A stretch of DNA of 64,000 bases from Setomelanomma holmii (taxonomy: Eukaryota > Ascomycota > Dothideomycetes > Pleosporales > Phaeosphaeriaceae), in contig ML978217.1 in assembly GCA_010015745.1 (NCBI GenBank), positions 1 to 64,000 on the forward strand, written 5' to 3'. Positions within the stretch are counted from its first letter, which is position 1. The number at the start of each line of letters is the position of its first letter. The position numbers and the translations under genes are program-made. Positions 21,459 through 33,739 of this stretch are shown piece by piece. The notes beneath the pieces were generated by a model. It made no database searches. It had not been told where the DNA came from and saw nothing but the letters and a program-made list of their open reading frames with translations.

Positions 21459-24400
21459 TCAACGTGCCCGTTTGTACATCTGCTGATCCGTCATGGAAGA
21501 GTTGCCGTGGTCCCATCTGCGCTTCAAACCATCCGAAAAAGTTGTCGCAACAACCTCCTGCCACATGGTTGGAGTGACATATGACGGATTTGTGCTTGGG
21601 TATCCTGATGTGGGAGGTACTTGACCAGGAGTGCCATGCATAGGATTAGACTGAGGCGATGCACTCGGTAGATGGTAATTCGGTGGGACGGTATCCTGGG
21701 GCGTCCGCATGTCGAAATTGTTGCCTGAAGGTCCTGGTCTTAGCGGCGGGGACGATTGGGAAGAAGCGCTGGGGGGAGGCGTACCAAAGGCAACATTCCA
21801 TTGACTGAGTCATGTTAGTGAATGTGAATAACGAAAGTGGTCTCTTGACTCACTCGAAAATGCGTTGCGGATTCCATTGCGCGGGTTCCTGCATTTGCAT
21901 GCCGGCCGCCGACTGAGGTGCACGTTGACCAGATGCCATCATAACCAGAGACTGAGCTACAGGAGAGTCAGCCTTCGCACCGTGGTCGGTAGCCGAGATT
22001 GGTGGAGTGATGGGGTGTGCATGGTAGTTAACCTGACCTGGCTGTTCTAAAGGTGACGTCTGGCTCGGATGTCGAGACCGGAATGAACCATGTGGACTGG
22101 ATTGAGGAGCGACTTGAGGGCTTCCAAAGGGAAACGTTGGTTTCATTTCGAATGGTTTGGAGATGTCTGCGGAGAACGCTTGACGCAGGCTGTTTACTTG
22201 CTGTTGCATCTCAGGCATAGGGAACGACGGCGCGCATGTTTCGAGGATGCGCATATGTCGCACAAAGAAGTCCCTCGCATCGCCATGGATGTCTGGGTCT
22301 GGACAAGTAATCGCAACCTATCTTATTAGTATAGCGTCGTAATTCCTTGGAGCACAACTTACCAAATGCAGCATAGTGCAAGTGAGTACAGCATAGATGT
22401 GGAAACTTATTCCCCTGAGCATACACAATAAACCGGGCATGCCATATGTCTTGAGAATCGCCTCTTGAAGCTTGCACAATGTCTTGGCCGCAGAGTAACA
22501 GGTTATCATGTGTTGCTTCCAAACACCATCATAAGTATCGGAGACTGCATGCAGCTGCGGGCGGAAGTGCATAACGATGGACAGGAAATGGTAGCAGTGG
22601 GTATTGGCAATCATGTGCGAAGGAATCCAAGGGGCCGATCCATCTTGAGGATAAACGATCTGCATATCCTCAGGCACCTCTCGTAGCCAGACCGAGAAGT
22701 CCGCGTTGTGGCCGATAAATTGCGGGTCTAGAGCCCAATCATTTGTTTTCTTTCTCAGTTTGCCGTACATCAGCGCGGATTGGTAAACATTCTTGCAGAC
22801 TCGGGTGAGTTGAATGAATTGGCGCGCAATCTGGAATTCGGTAGCATCTTGGCCAGGGGTTGGTCTCGGCATGTCATAATCGACTGTATCAGGCTCGACT
22901 CCAAAATCGTAACGTCCTGTCCACAGTCAGAATTAGGGCGAGGATCACGGACAACTTTGACTTACCTTGGGGACCGCCTATCATGGCCTCAAAAATCAAG
23001 CACATTTGCCATACTCTTGTCTTTGCAATGCAGTCGTGTGCTGTTGATCCGCATGACTTGCCCATCTGGTGCGTGTCATAGTGGTCATGCAGTTCTAAGT
23101 CTTTGGCCATGGCTACGAGGCTGACGGTAGCCATCCAAGAGCGCCAAAAGTATCCTCGTTTGGGAGACGCCTCGCGTGCCTTCAAGAGAAGGACCATTGC
23201 CTGCATAGTGCTGAGACGTGATACATCCTTGAAGCTTTCTTCATGCTCTGATCGAAGTTAGTGAAGTCACAATGTCACTGCACATGGATCCACTGACTGG
23301 TCGCAAGTGCCAGCCACTTGCTACCTTCCTCCATATCTCCAAGCATCAACGTTGAGCAAGCGAAAATGGCCTCGAGCATGAGCGGAGAGATTGAGTCGCG
23401 TGCGCTCTGCCATTGCTGGTAGAAGTAGGCCTTGTTGATCACTGGACAATAAGGATGGATGTTGGCGAAAAAGTAGTCGAAATACTGCAGCGCTTGCTGA
23501 TCCGAGGGCATCATCTCCGGCGGTACCCGTACGGTGTGGTCCAGGCTAACAGACGCGGGTAGCTGCACTTCGTACTCCTCTTGAGCCGGCGTTTCCGCCA
23601 GCGCCTTCTTCATGTTAGTGATGTAGGGTGCTATGAAAGTTAGCGGCAAGCCCAGTTGGAGGCACAACGTCAAGCTCACCGATTGCTGTGTGGTCAATCT
23701 TCAGCTCGCCTAGGGCGTCGGTGATACTCGACACCGAGTCGCTACGCCATGCGGGCTCAGACTCTGGTGGAGTCATGGTCATTGCTGGCGGTGGTGCTGA
23801 ACTCTGCGAGTAGGCCTGAGATGTGGAGTAGCTCATGTTCTGCGGAACGACCTGAGGTTGCGACATGCTCTGGTAATGCATTGCTTCCTGGGATGAGTGG
23901 TCGTCGTAGGGTGAGGCTTGGTACATGGTAGGGACTGAAGTTGGCATGGAAGGCGCCATCTGGCGGTGCATTCCGTGCGCCATGGATGGATGCCGCTGAT
24001 AATCGTGTTGGGAAGGCGCATCTGGCGATACATATTCCAACGGCTTGGGCTCGAGTTCGAACGTCTGCGAGCCATTGAACTCTTTGTCATAGCTGACTGT
24101 CGGTGGCACGCAGTTGAGCTTCAGGCGGATGCACGCTGCGCATGGCCACGCATTTGTGGTCGCTGCGTCACATTTGATCTTGCGTCTGCGACAGCCCTCG
24201 CATGCTCTCATCACTGCCCAACATTAGTACCCGAGGTGCAGCATAACAACCATCATGATTCACAACGCGGGGCAGGGTACCTTTGAGACGCTTGTGTCTG
24301 TTGTGTTCATCCACGAAAACATAATCTACACCGCATCGTCAGTCGACTGCCCCACGGGCACACAGCAGAACGCGGACTTACTGCGCTGGTTTTCGCGCGG

Positions 24401-24508
24401 CGCCAGCGTTGGCGGCGCAAACGTGAAGCTCTGCATCTGCGCCGTTTGGGGCAGCAGCGGCCGTCCGGTTGTCTCAGTGGGCATGGCAGTACTCGTTCCA
24501 ACGAGCAT
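21459..24508 (-). CDS. Zn2Cys6 transcription factor, eight exons
   Basis: Exons: 24508-24382, 24325-24281, 24213-23680, 23630-23298, 23247-22966, 22916-22363, 22317-21854, 21804-21459. All seven introns are 45-67 nt GT-AG and keep phase, giving 894 aa. The zinc cluster begins at about residue 60 (RACEGCRRRKIKCD) in the spacing C-x2-C-x6-C-x9-C-x2-C-x6-C, with an unusually long nine-residue loop (DAATTNAWP). Just before it, the 45-nt exon encodes YVFVDEHNRHKRLK. A Gln/Ser/Pro-rich linker, a Fungal_trans-type domain (LQYFDYFFANIHPYCPVIN, SWMATVSLVAMAKDLELHD) and a disordered C-terminal activation region follow. The type is often labelled xylanolytic-activator-like; its true targets are unknown. 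It acts in the nucleus. Confidence 0.88.
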
Positions 24509-27500
24509 TGACGGGGAGACCGCTCGAAGCTGGTCGCGGTGGTCGTGAATCGCAGCGGGGTCGTCGGCCGCCCGCTAGGACAGTGAGGTTGTATGCGGTC
24601 GTTGACGCGCAGCCAATCGCAGCAGTGCGCCGCAGCGGTCCAGAATCCGGTGGCCGCAGACGGGCGGAAGAACGTCGAAGAAAGTACAGAGTTCAGCTGA
24701 AAGGCGAGGATGGGCCGCGGAAAGTGCTAATGTACAGGACTACAACGGGAGGAAATCTCCGCAGTGCCGGGTGACAATGGGTTATACGGCAGATCAGGGC
24801 GCATAGGGATGGTAGGTGGAGAGAACGTTTGGCATGCCGGGGATCCAAGGCACAAGAGTGGGCTCGCAGCGTGGCTCACGCGTGCACCAGTGGCGTTGCG
24901 GTATGAGTCTCCTGAGGGTCTTGGAAGGTCGTTGTCCTGGACCGCTCGTGTGTATGAAGGGGTCAGGGTGCGAGGGGTAGACGAGACGAGTAGACTTGCA
25001 GAAGCGGAGCTAGGAGCCGCACCGCCCAAATATCTAGCTAGCTTGACGTAAGAACTCAAGCGCGTGAGCGTCCGCCTTCGAGATGCAGCGGGCGATGGGA
25101 ACTGCCGTGTTGTGGGGGTTGACTGGCTGGGCCACAGGGGTGGTCGCTGTGTCTGCTCGGGGAAACTTGAATCGTGTGCAGTTGTGGGTTCGCGAATGCT
25201 ACCGTCTCACAATCTGCTGGACGGCGCTGCTATTATGAAGCGGCGGGGGCGAGTCTGACAGCTGAGATGTTGTCGTACGGACCGCCGCTCTCACTCAGCA
25301 CATAGAACGCAAATCTCTTCAGCAGCCGTCTCCATCGACACGCGCGTCTCAAAGAGCGAGTCGGTGGCGGCTACGCTGGTTGGAGCGCCATAATGAACCT
25401 CACAGCCATAGCTTCCACCCGCTGGACGTCTCAGCGCAGCGTATGTAGGGGCCTGTCTCTGATAGGGCTGGACTTCGTCAACGGACCCTGCAAAGCCCTG
25501 CACGTGCATCCTCCTGCCTGGTTCTGTAACACTACAATAGGTAGTTCCTTGGACGTTAATGCCGTCCTCGCGCGAAACAGGCACACTCGATATCTGAACA
25601 CGCACTGAACGCCCCATGGAAGGAGATTGACAGTCGCTTAAGCACGGTGGGTCCTGTTCCTCAAGATTGCTGCTCAAGCCAGCTTTGATGACGACTTCTT
25701 ATGCCTTACCTGGCATATAGCAGACCCGGAGAATTGTGGTGACAGGCTTTTAAAGGGGCAGAAACATTCTGCAAAACATTTGCTTCGCCGCTTGGGGCCT
25801 GAGACGCCTGTGTCATTGCATGTCCGCGAGACGAACTGATGTAGCACCAGCGAGACGGCGTTGGCACTGCCCGCGGGTCATATTTCGGTCTCACAAGCAG
25901 AACAGCGGCCATCTCTCCAGGCTCACGCATTCGACACAGCGTGACAAGCATTCGCCAGTTGGGCATGAAGCTGCAGCTGCCCGCGCTGTGCCGTGGCAGT
26001 AGGCTCACCGAACGAACCGGTGTCTGCTAGTTTGCTCCTCGGCGGAATGATTCATACGCTAGCGCGGAGCCATGAAAGCAGGGCTCTAACGACAGACGCT
26101 TCGAAGCTCGCATGAAACGAAATTTCGCGAGATCACCACTTTCCGCGAGACGATGAGATTGTGGTGAGCGTCGTCGTCGTGGTTGTCCGCACGGACAGTC
26201 TGCATTGCATTGCATGAACAGAACACGAAGGTGAATTATTGCTCCACAGCGCTGGATCAGAGCTCAAAGCTGCGAATGATTGTCGAGTCCCGAGGCCCTG
26301 GGTCGTGTACCATTCGCTGCCGGCTGATCTTACAGCAGGACCTGCCAATAAGGGTAGGTCAGAATGAGTGCAGGCGGACATGGCCGTTGCGCAGACCAGC
26401 AGAATCATCGACAGCGAGGCTGAGATTGCTAGGCTGATGCAACAATATCTCTACTTAACAAATGCGTCAACGAAGTGTTCATCCGCCCCTGCTGCGCTCT
26501 CGCAGTGTAAAGTCGTATATGGAGTGCGAGAGCGATATCTATCGACTCGGCTGCTCCCGCAATGAAGAATGACGGAATGGTCGGGCTCTTGGGCGACTCA
26601 TAGCCAACCACCTAGATGGCACTGGATACCCAGATCCCTGACCAGGGGGTTTCCAATGTTCCGTCGGCGAGGCCGTGTTCCTGAGCGCACGCAAGGGAGC
26701 TGGTTGCGATGATCAGCGTTGATGATGCCAGCTTTCGCGTTGTCTAGCCCCGGCAAGCTTTGGGGTGGCAGAGGATCACGGATGTCCGTAGAAGGACGCG
26801 AGTAGGCTTCGATGCATCGGCAGTAGCGCCAGCACCTGTCATCCGTCGTGCTATGCCGAAAAAGAGGCGCTTGGCAACGCCCGATGAAAGGTACCCTGCG
26901 AGCTAGACATGCATTGCAGATGTGGTGACGAAGTGGGCAACTCACAAGCGGCAACCATCTGCTCAAACTTTATACAGAGACGTCCCGCGTCAGCCGCAGA
27001 ACGGCGAGCAAGAAGCCGCTGCTGGCGTCTGACGCCATTGTGCACCAGCGCCAGCACAGTAGTGTGTATGCAGGATGGTCGTGTTGTTTAGCGACAAGCG
27101 ATGACTTGCAGGACAGCAATGCTGTTGATTCCCAGGGGCCGCTAGCAGGGACGGGTGCGTCGAGGCAGGAGCGAACCCCTACAGAGAACATGCCCTGTCT
27201 CATCCAAGGAGCGGGTACGCTGTCGGGCAATTATTAGAGAAGCCATTGCTAAGGGCAGCTCATCCGGCTGCCGGCGGGCACGGTTGACTTCGTTCTTGTG
27301 TTGCTTCGGTAAGCTGACCCTGCGGTATCGCGCTGTCGGTATACACACTATCGCCGGCCCGCATGGGTGGTTGAGCATGACGAACTTTGAAATGGAGGGG
27401 CGCCAAGGCCACACTTTTTCGCTGGTGAAGGACCCGGAAAGCACCTTCCTCTGCCGCCACACGCACCTGCAACTGCAACCCACCGCCTGCAGGCACGACA

Positions 27501-27555
27501 GACCTTGCTATCACACTGAAAATCTGCAACTGGGCGGCCAGCCATCTCGCACGCC
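24509..27555. other. Three-kb stretch without a convincing gene
   Basis: This is the upstream region of both flanking genes (regulator to the left on minus, CIA2 to the right on plus). Several short open frames exist on both strands (for example 25291-25616 minus, 27155-27676 plus) but none shows a domain, signal peptide, splice structure or biased codon use. It is the longest gene-free stretch here and could carry promoter elements or decayed sequence. Confidence 0.5.
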
Positions 27556-28207
27556 ATGGACGACAAGGACAACGCAAACCCGACCATCCTCAACCCCTCC
27601 GACCTGCCCTCTCGCCGCTGCGAAGCCGCCGCGAAGACTCGTGATGACGGCGGCAGTGGCTTGTTCGATGACCTGATCCCCCGCTACAACTACCTGAGCG
27701 ACCCATTTGAGGAAGCTGTCTCAGCGAGCGACTCTGATGACGACGCCGTCGAGAACATCGATGAGCAGGAAATATACGGTGCGCCCACCCATGTGCCTCT
27801 TCTTCCCGTAACACCCTTTCCTGACCAGTCGCATGACAGATCTCATTTCCACCATATCCGATCCTGAGCACCCTCTGTCGCTCGGCTCACTAGCCGTCGT
27901 AAACCTGCCTGACATCCACATCCTGCCGCCGACTTCCCCGCTTTCGTCCATCAGCACTGTCGCCGTTGAGATCACGCCGACTATTACCCACTGCTCGCTA
28001 GCTACCGTTATTGGCCTGGGGGTACGCGTCCGTCTCGAGCAGGCCCTGCCTCCCCGCTACCGCATTGATGTACGCATCAAGAAGGGGACCCATAGCACAG
28101 ACGAGGCAGTCAACAAGCAGCTTGGCGATAAGGAGCGGGTCGCAGCTGCCTTGGAGAACGGCACCCTGATGGGCGTGCTGCGGAAGATGCTTGAGACATG
28201 CGAGTAG
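27556..28207 (+). CDS. CIA2: MIP18-family Fe-S assembly factor (Cia2)
   Basis: Exons 27556-27778 and 27840-28207 with a 61-nt intron (GTGCGC to GACAG); the product is 196 aa. Cia2 is part of the cytosolic Fe-S targeting complex (with Cia1 and Met18/Mms19) that delivers clusters to DNA polymerases, helicases and other apoproteins. Seen: an acidic N-terminal part (SDSDDDAVENIDEQEIY) followed by the DUF59/FeS_assembly_P domain. That domain has ISDPEHPLSLGSLAVV, the strictly conserved Cys in THCSLATVIGLGVRV, and the end LGDKERVAAALENG. Everything expected of the family is present, and the split just before the domain is a natural exon border. Confidence 0.95.
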
Positions 28208-29675
28208 AGTTGCACTCTACAGTGCTGACTGGGTCATGTCAAAGTATTCCCAGTCACCGCACCTGCTGTTCTTAGCGAATGCTGAGCTTTGCCGCAACTG
28301 ATTTTGGAAACACGAATCGCACAGTCTCAGCGTCGAATTCGCGAAGCACCTACACCCGCGATGTTGACATCTCGTCTACCAAATCACAGGCCGTCTGCGA
28401 CTCCCACGTCATTCTAACCCTAATGGCTACCCCTGCGAACACACATTGGGAACAAGAGCTGCACAACCAATACGTCCCATCTCGTGTACCATGAGTACCC
28501 TCGGTCCGATAAGCATCGCGCGTGCAATTGTTTCGACATATAATGGTAGTCTTGAGAGCCGATACCGCCCTTGGCACCTCGTGGCTAATATGCGCTTCTA
28601 GCAGTCTGCAATACACGGCATGCAGGCCCCCCTGCCGTCGATCAGGGACACGAGGCCAGATACAGTGGCCCTTGCTGGCTATTGTTGTAGGCGTAAGGTC
28701 AAAGCAGGCCCCGTAAGAGGTCCATGTTGGAATGAGAGCATTAATTGGCTGCGCGTTATACATCCACGGCACGGTCAGTACTCCTCATTGGGAGCGGAGG
28801 ATCTGCTAGATTTTCAAAATTTTGCGATTTAGCCTCAATCTGTTGTGAACCTCGGTACTGGATTTGGATGGCGAGAAGAATGTGATAGCTAATAGTAAGC
28901 ATATCTAAGCCACTGCTTCATGATGTCTTCAGCTTGGTTTTCGCCTCGCCGAACACTAACGGTGTATCTTCGCTACCTATCTCACGGTCCGATTGCTTGA
29001 GCTTGCGTTGGGCACTCTCTGGATGTTGGAGTGGAACCAATGTATTGATCAAAGTGGCGACAAACACCATATTGGGAGACTATGCCGACTGACTTGCATG
29101 ATACTCGGCAATACCTGCTATGTGCCCGCGAACATTGACAATCATCAATGACTGGCACCACAACTCCACGATGAGGTGCTCATGCCATGGGCAATCGTAG
29201 TCCCAACTTCATGCACTGCCTTTGCGATACACTGCTTTCTAACCATAGCGCGAAAAGATAAATGAGAGCAAATCGGCTGCCTTATGGCTTTACGTTGTAC
29301 TATGCATGACGATGATGACAAGCTCGCTGAGGCAGGCGCGTCCATAGAGGAAGTCACGATATGGTCGTGCCTTCCTTGAACCTGCATGACGCGAGATCAG
29401 CTGACGTGTTCCAGTCGTGTATGAGTGGAGCTTTGCCAAAGTAAACAGAAAGCTGTCGAGCACTTGCTCTTGCTCTTCTTCCATCAATATTACTGCTCTG
29501 TACTGGAAAGGCTTCACGCAAACGCTCGTGATAAGCACGTGGATTGTGCCTTTGCGAATTCACCTTCTCACTCACAAGAACTTCCAATCATGATGTCCAA
29601 TATCTGCCCGCGCTACACTCTCATTCCTCCATTCTCAACTGCACCGTGTCAACTTCAACTCCCAAATCCTCGAAC
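28208..29675. other. Intergenic, no feature recognised
   Basis: About 1.5 kb between CIA2 and the small membrane protein. Reading frames are short on both strands and I found no motif, repeat or RNA gene. Confidence 0.5.
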
Positions 29676-30137
29676 ATGGCGCTTCCATGCGCTTTTATCG
29701 CCACCGTGCTAACGAGTGCGCTGCTTAAAGCGCTGGGCGCGACTTCGTCAAAAGAAAAGGGCTTGATGATGCTGGGGAAGGCTCTTGGTACGTTCACGGT
29801 CATTCTGGGTCTTACGTTCGTGGCGACGAAAATGCTCCTACCACCCATTAGCGATACGGAAGGATTTGCGGTACTGGACACCCGACCAAAGTCTCTCGAA
29901 GATGAGCTCCGAGAAGTGGAGGTGCGCGACTTGGACGAGCAAGCTGGAGCAGTTTGCGAGGATTTGCGAGGGGCCAGGAGACTATCAAGGCGAGGGAAGG
30001 AAAAGGACAAGGACAAGAAGCAAGACAAGGCTCGCAGGATGCTACTTAAGACATTCGAGCGGAAGAAGGCCACCCTGCTCGGCGGGCGGAAGGACGAGAT
30101 TGTTGAAGTTGAGAGAGAAATGGTCCTTGAACAGTGA
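29676..30137 (+). CDS. Small membrane protein of unknown function
   Basis: A 153-residue reading frame from ATG 29676. A hydrophobic N-terminal stretch (ALPCAFIATVLTSALL) and a second membrane-like segment (GTFTVILGLTFVATKML, about residues 37-53) are followed by a long, highly charged, probably helical tail (REVEVRDLDEQAG, GKEKDKDKKQDKARR). This looks like a one- or two-pass membrane protein with a cytosolic coiled tail. I do not recognise the family. The reverse strand is also open over most of this region, so the call is uncertain. The stop codon abuts a HET gene fragment at 30138. Confidence 0.4.
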   Translation: MALPCAFIATVLTSALLKALGATSSKEKGLMMLGKALGTFTVILGLTFVATKMLLPPISDTEGFAVLDTRPKSLEDELREVEVRDLDEQAGAVCEDLRGARRLSRRGKEKDKDKKQDKARRMLLKTFERKKATLLGGRKDEIVEVEREMVLEQ

Positions 30138-30310
30138 CAAAGTAGCAGGGTCTTTCGAGAGATTTGAAACCTTGTCGTGGCCCTTGTGATCGTAGTTGTA
30201 CTGCAGTCTCCCACAAGTGCACGTCGGACAGAAAGGCGTAACAAACTGTCAAGCCTTGATACTACTAGTACGTTAAGTTAATGGCCTTAGACAGTGCCGC
30301 GGTTAGCAAT
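30138..30310 (-). pseudogene. HET gene fragment, paralogous to the 48.9-kb gene
   Basis: Nucleotide similarity is visible to the HET gene at about 48,895-49,060 on the same strand: both contain GACAGAAAGGCGTA and the encoded TVCYAFLSDV. Only about 60 codons survive, covering the block between YQWYRLSTVCYAFLSDV and KDPAVLSLF of the intact gene, with frame breaks. It is a truncated relic. Confidence 0.65.
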
Positions 30311-30440
30311 CTATTGATGCGGTCGAAGTGTGGCCAGCCACATGAGCAGCCAATCGAACAGTCATTGCCTAGGCCCTGAGATTTTGTGAAGATGCGCCAC
30401 GACAGACATATTGTGGAAGGATTCAAAACATGCGCCTGAC

Positions 30441-32228
30441 CTACATCTGCACGCTCGGTAGCGACGACGTTGGTGAGATGTAGACTCTACCTGCATCGCA
30501 GCAAGGCTTCTTTGCACTTGCTTCACAACGTTCCTTGAAGGCCTTTTTCATCGCATCTATGTCTGTAGCTTGAAGCTTGGCAATACGTTCGGCAGTAACA
30601 TGGAAAGGTTGTGGCAACGCAGGATAAGATGCAGCGAGGCGCGGTTGGCTGTGCTGGAATCCGATGGCGTCCAGTATTAAAGGCGCAATATGCGCAGATG
30701 AGAGCAGGATTCGGGGCATTCCTATGCGAATCAGTTTGGGTGTTGAATCTGGAGCAACGCTGGCTACATACCATGCCCAGAGAATCCCGCGCTGATGAAT
30801 TGTCTTTCACGGCCTGGAATCGGGCCAACGAATGGGAATCCGTCTGCGCTTGATGTTTCAACTGTAGTGGATCAAATCCTCCGTCAAAACTTGAACTCAC
30901 TCCCTGTCCAGCACCCGCCTTCGCCAACTGGCATGCCGAGCTCTGCCTTAATCGGTCCCGGCCAGTCTTTGACGTCGGATGCATGCCACGATTCACAGAA
31001 CTCTGGTACCCCAACGAATTGTCTGTCCTCTTCATCGTTCATCATAACAGCGTCTGGCGTATGAACGTTGATCGGTCTTGCACCACCCAACATGATAGTG
31101 TTGTAGGGTTCAGGCAACTACAGATGATAATTCTGTTCTCAACGTCAGCTATGGGTGATCTCAAGCGCAAGTGAAATACAATGCTTACATTCACTGTGTT
31201 ATTCCAGTGCTGAGCACCAGTGTGCTTGATGAATCCTGGTGGTGCTTTGATTGCATTTACAGTCGCTCTTTTAGGTATGATGAGCTTGTCAAACTCGGGT
31301 AGCAGATGAAATGCCCATCTGTTCGTCGTGTGAACGACTATCCTTACACGAATAGTTCCTCTTGCAGTTTTAACATTGATCCACCCATCGGCATTGCGCT
31401 CTGAAACATTGGTGACTGATGTGTTGGCATGAATGCTCAGGTTGCCCGCTCGGAGGAGGATGCGCAAGAGTGCATGGACGAATTTGTATGGCCATCTGCG
31501 ACTGGTCAGAGACCTGCGACACTAGAGGGAAGGACTAAGCTTGACATTTGTCCACTGGGATGCACCACAGCTGCAAGTGCTCTCCTCTGCTTGAGCAGCG
31601 TCTTCGATGACTTTGCATACTTTGACAACATCACCATCACCATGGTCATCTCGCATTGCGTCCAATGCGCCTTTGAGCCGCACCCATGCTTCGTCGGTCA
31701 TGGCTGCATCAAAAGTCTCGCCAAATTTGAGACAAACGTCTTCGGTAATGCCTTCTTGTCCTGCCAATTCCTTGAAAGCCGATAAATGCGCCATCTCGTG
31801 TACGATCAATTTCATTGCACCATCAGGTCCAAAGCGCTCACGCCAGATTGGATAGCGAGAATAAGCGTGTGGTCTCAATTGTCCTCCTGTTTCCTGTAAG
31901 CTCTATGTCTCGACTTCTCACATGTTCTACCTACCATTACGTCCAGTAGCAGAACCGCATATATCTCGCGCTTCCAGAATAGTCACTTGAGGCTGCCTGG
32001 AACGTTCTTCTGTGCACTAAGTCTTGGTCAAAATTGGACCATTGCTCATTCTTTCTGCTCCCAAACCTTGTGAATCCAATACGCTGTTGATGCATCAGCA
32101 TATTCATTGCCAATGATCGCGACATCGGTCTGCTCTTGCAATTGCTCGCTGGAACGGTAATTGCGCAAGGGCGATTCGGCAGCCTCGATCCAATAGGATT
32201 TTGTGGGATCGGCAACTGGCAAGACCAT
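30441..32228 (-). pseudogene. FAD-dependent oxidoreductase (DAO family), broken
   Basis: A multi-exon gene of the D-amino-acid-oxidase fold. ATG 32228 starts MVLPVADPTKSYWIEAAESP. Plausible introns join AYWIHK to CTEERSRQPQVTILEARD, then GSATGRN to GGQLRPHAYSRYPIW. Near the C terminus CWTG joins IETSSADGFPFVGPIPG and FSGHG joins MPRILLSSAHIAPLIL. Lesions: the dinucleotide-binding GxGxxG motif reads IIGNEYADAST, losing two of its glycines, both explicable by G-to-A changes. A frame break lies at 31500-31560 and an in-frame TAG at 31120-31118 interrupts NYHL-stop-LPEPYNTIML, probably from CAG. Members oxidise amines or amino acids; the substrate is unknown. A paralogue lies at 42661-44114. Confidence 0.8.
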
Positions 32229-32567
32229 CTTCTAGATTGTGGAAGAAGTGTAAGCTGATACTACACCGACTAAAGTTTAGGGACTTTAATAGTTGCGCAA
32301 GACGAGTTGAGAAAAACAGGCGTCCAATCCGGTGCTCGATTCGGCCAAGAAGATAAAGCCTTTCCTTCTTTGGAAGAGGCGCGATGCCCGGCCCGGTTCT
32401 GATGAGCTGTGAGGATCGCCCGGTACGCTTAAGCTAGACCATGATTGATGCAACCTGTATGTAACATACTACCCCAACAGTCAACATAGTCAAGATCATT
32501 CTGCGTTGCCCTTATCGCACGAGTTCAAAAGTTCAGATTGCCTTATCTTAATCAATACATCGACGAA

Positions 32568-33294
32568 ATGCCCGATGCCCAAAAGCATGTTGCCTTCGAC
32601 GTTGTTGGCACCTGCGTGTTTTTTGGCGCGTACTACGAACGGATAGAATTGGTCCTGGGTGAAAAGCTTTGCAAGCACACCATCAATGCACAGCACTTTG
32701 GCTTCACTTGGCAAACCGCTGCTGAACTGGATTTCACATTTCTGTCGATCCAAGGCAGCTACAAAGCGTACAAGGACGTGCTTCGAGGACTATTCTACCG
32801 GACCCTTAGCCTTTGCGGTGTTGCAAATCCTCGGGACTTGGCCACAGAAGAAGAGCGGGAGCAATGCATCGAGAGTTACTCAGCTTCAGAACTACGACCT
32901 AGCTATCAAGAAGCCTTCCAATTGTTACGCGACAATAGCTTCACCGTCTAGTGCTTAACCACTGGCGACGTAAAGCGCGTCGGAGGCTACTTTGAGCGTG
33001 CTGGTATGGATATGCCACTTGGAAACATCGTGAGCTGTGATGAGGCCGGCTCGGCGAAACCAGCTCTCCCGGTATACCAGGCTATGTGGGATCGATTGGG
33101 TGCGAACGATGTGAAATGGTTCGCAGCTGCTCATCTGTGGGATGTTGCTGCCGCGACGAAGGTTGGGTTCCGTGGCGCTTGGACAGCGGTGTACGAGAAG
33201 GAGGCCTGTCTCGATGTTTTTAGTGAAGCAAAACTGGAATGTCGTGGCTGGCGAACTTGTAGAAATGGCTCAACAGATTATCGAGAAGGCATAA
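32568..33294 (+). pseudogene. HAD-superfamily (S)-2-haloacid dehalogenase-like, broken
   Basis: From ATG 32568 the protein reads MPDAQKHVAFDVVGTCVFF, with the HAD nucleophile Asp in FDVVGT. Motif II is TTGDVKR, the motif III Lys is in SAKPALPVYQ, and motif IV is AAHLWDVAAA. Together these fit the type II haloacid dehalogenase branch, which uses an Asp nucleophile for hydrolysis. A TAG at 32949-32951 interrupts the protein where Trp or Gln would be expected. A frameshift near 33230 separates the last part (VVAGELVEMAQQIIEKA, to TAA 33292-33294). Without these it would be about 240 aa, normal for the family. It is divergent from the FAD oxidoreductase, 340 bp away, consistent with a shared promoter. 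Confidence 0.8.
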
Positions 33295-33737
33295 TACGAC
33301 GAAATGATCCAAAGCGGCATCGAAATGTACTTGAACGTTCTAGCAGAAGGTGAATGAGAGAGAATTACAGTTACGGTAGGCGTCAAAACTGTAGACGCGC
33401 TAGGTACCATCGGTAGCATGAACACGAAAACCTTCACGCGCGAACACCCCGTCTTTCAACCACCACCAAATACCTCCGCATCGCTCATTCGGAACAAATA
33501 CTAGTGCATGCTAGGGAAAAGTCTCAGGTATCATGCTTCCAATGACAGAGTATCATTGCCGAACGTGAGGCCGATGTTTTGGTGGCGGAGTTCGCGATAA
33601 ACTTTGAGCAGTTCCTTCTACCATGCGACATATTATCAAGAGGTAGAGCATCAACTATACTATACTACGGAAATAACGAGGTAAACCGAGATTAGCGCAG
33701 TTAGCAAGAGTGGCATTGAACAGCCGAGGCCGATGTT
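33295..33737. other. Intergenic between dehalogenase and transposon
   Basis: No gene or repeat recognised up to the target-site TA at 33738-33739 of the first transposon. Confidence 0.5.
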
Positions 33738-33739
33738 TA

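Noticed and set aside
27155..27676. Plus-strand 173-codon frame upstream of CIA2
   Set aside because: It overlaps the CIA2 start, has no domain, and the composition is that of GC-rich non-coding sequence.
29621..30244. Minus-strand 207-codon frame over the small membrane protein
   Set aside because: It is Ser/Arg-rich, an expected antisense shadow, and has no motif; the plus frame has membrane segments and a sensible start.
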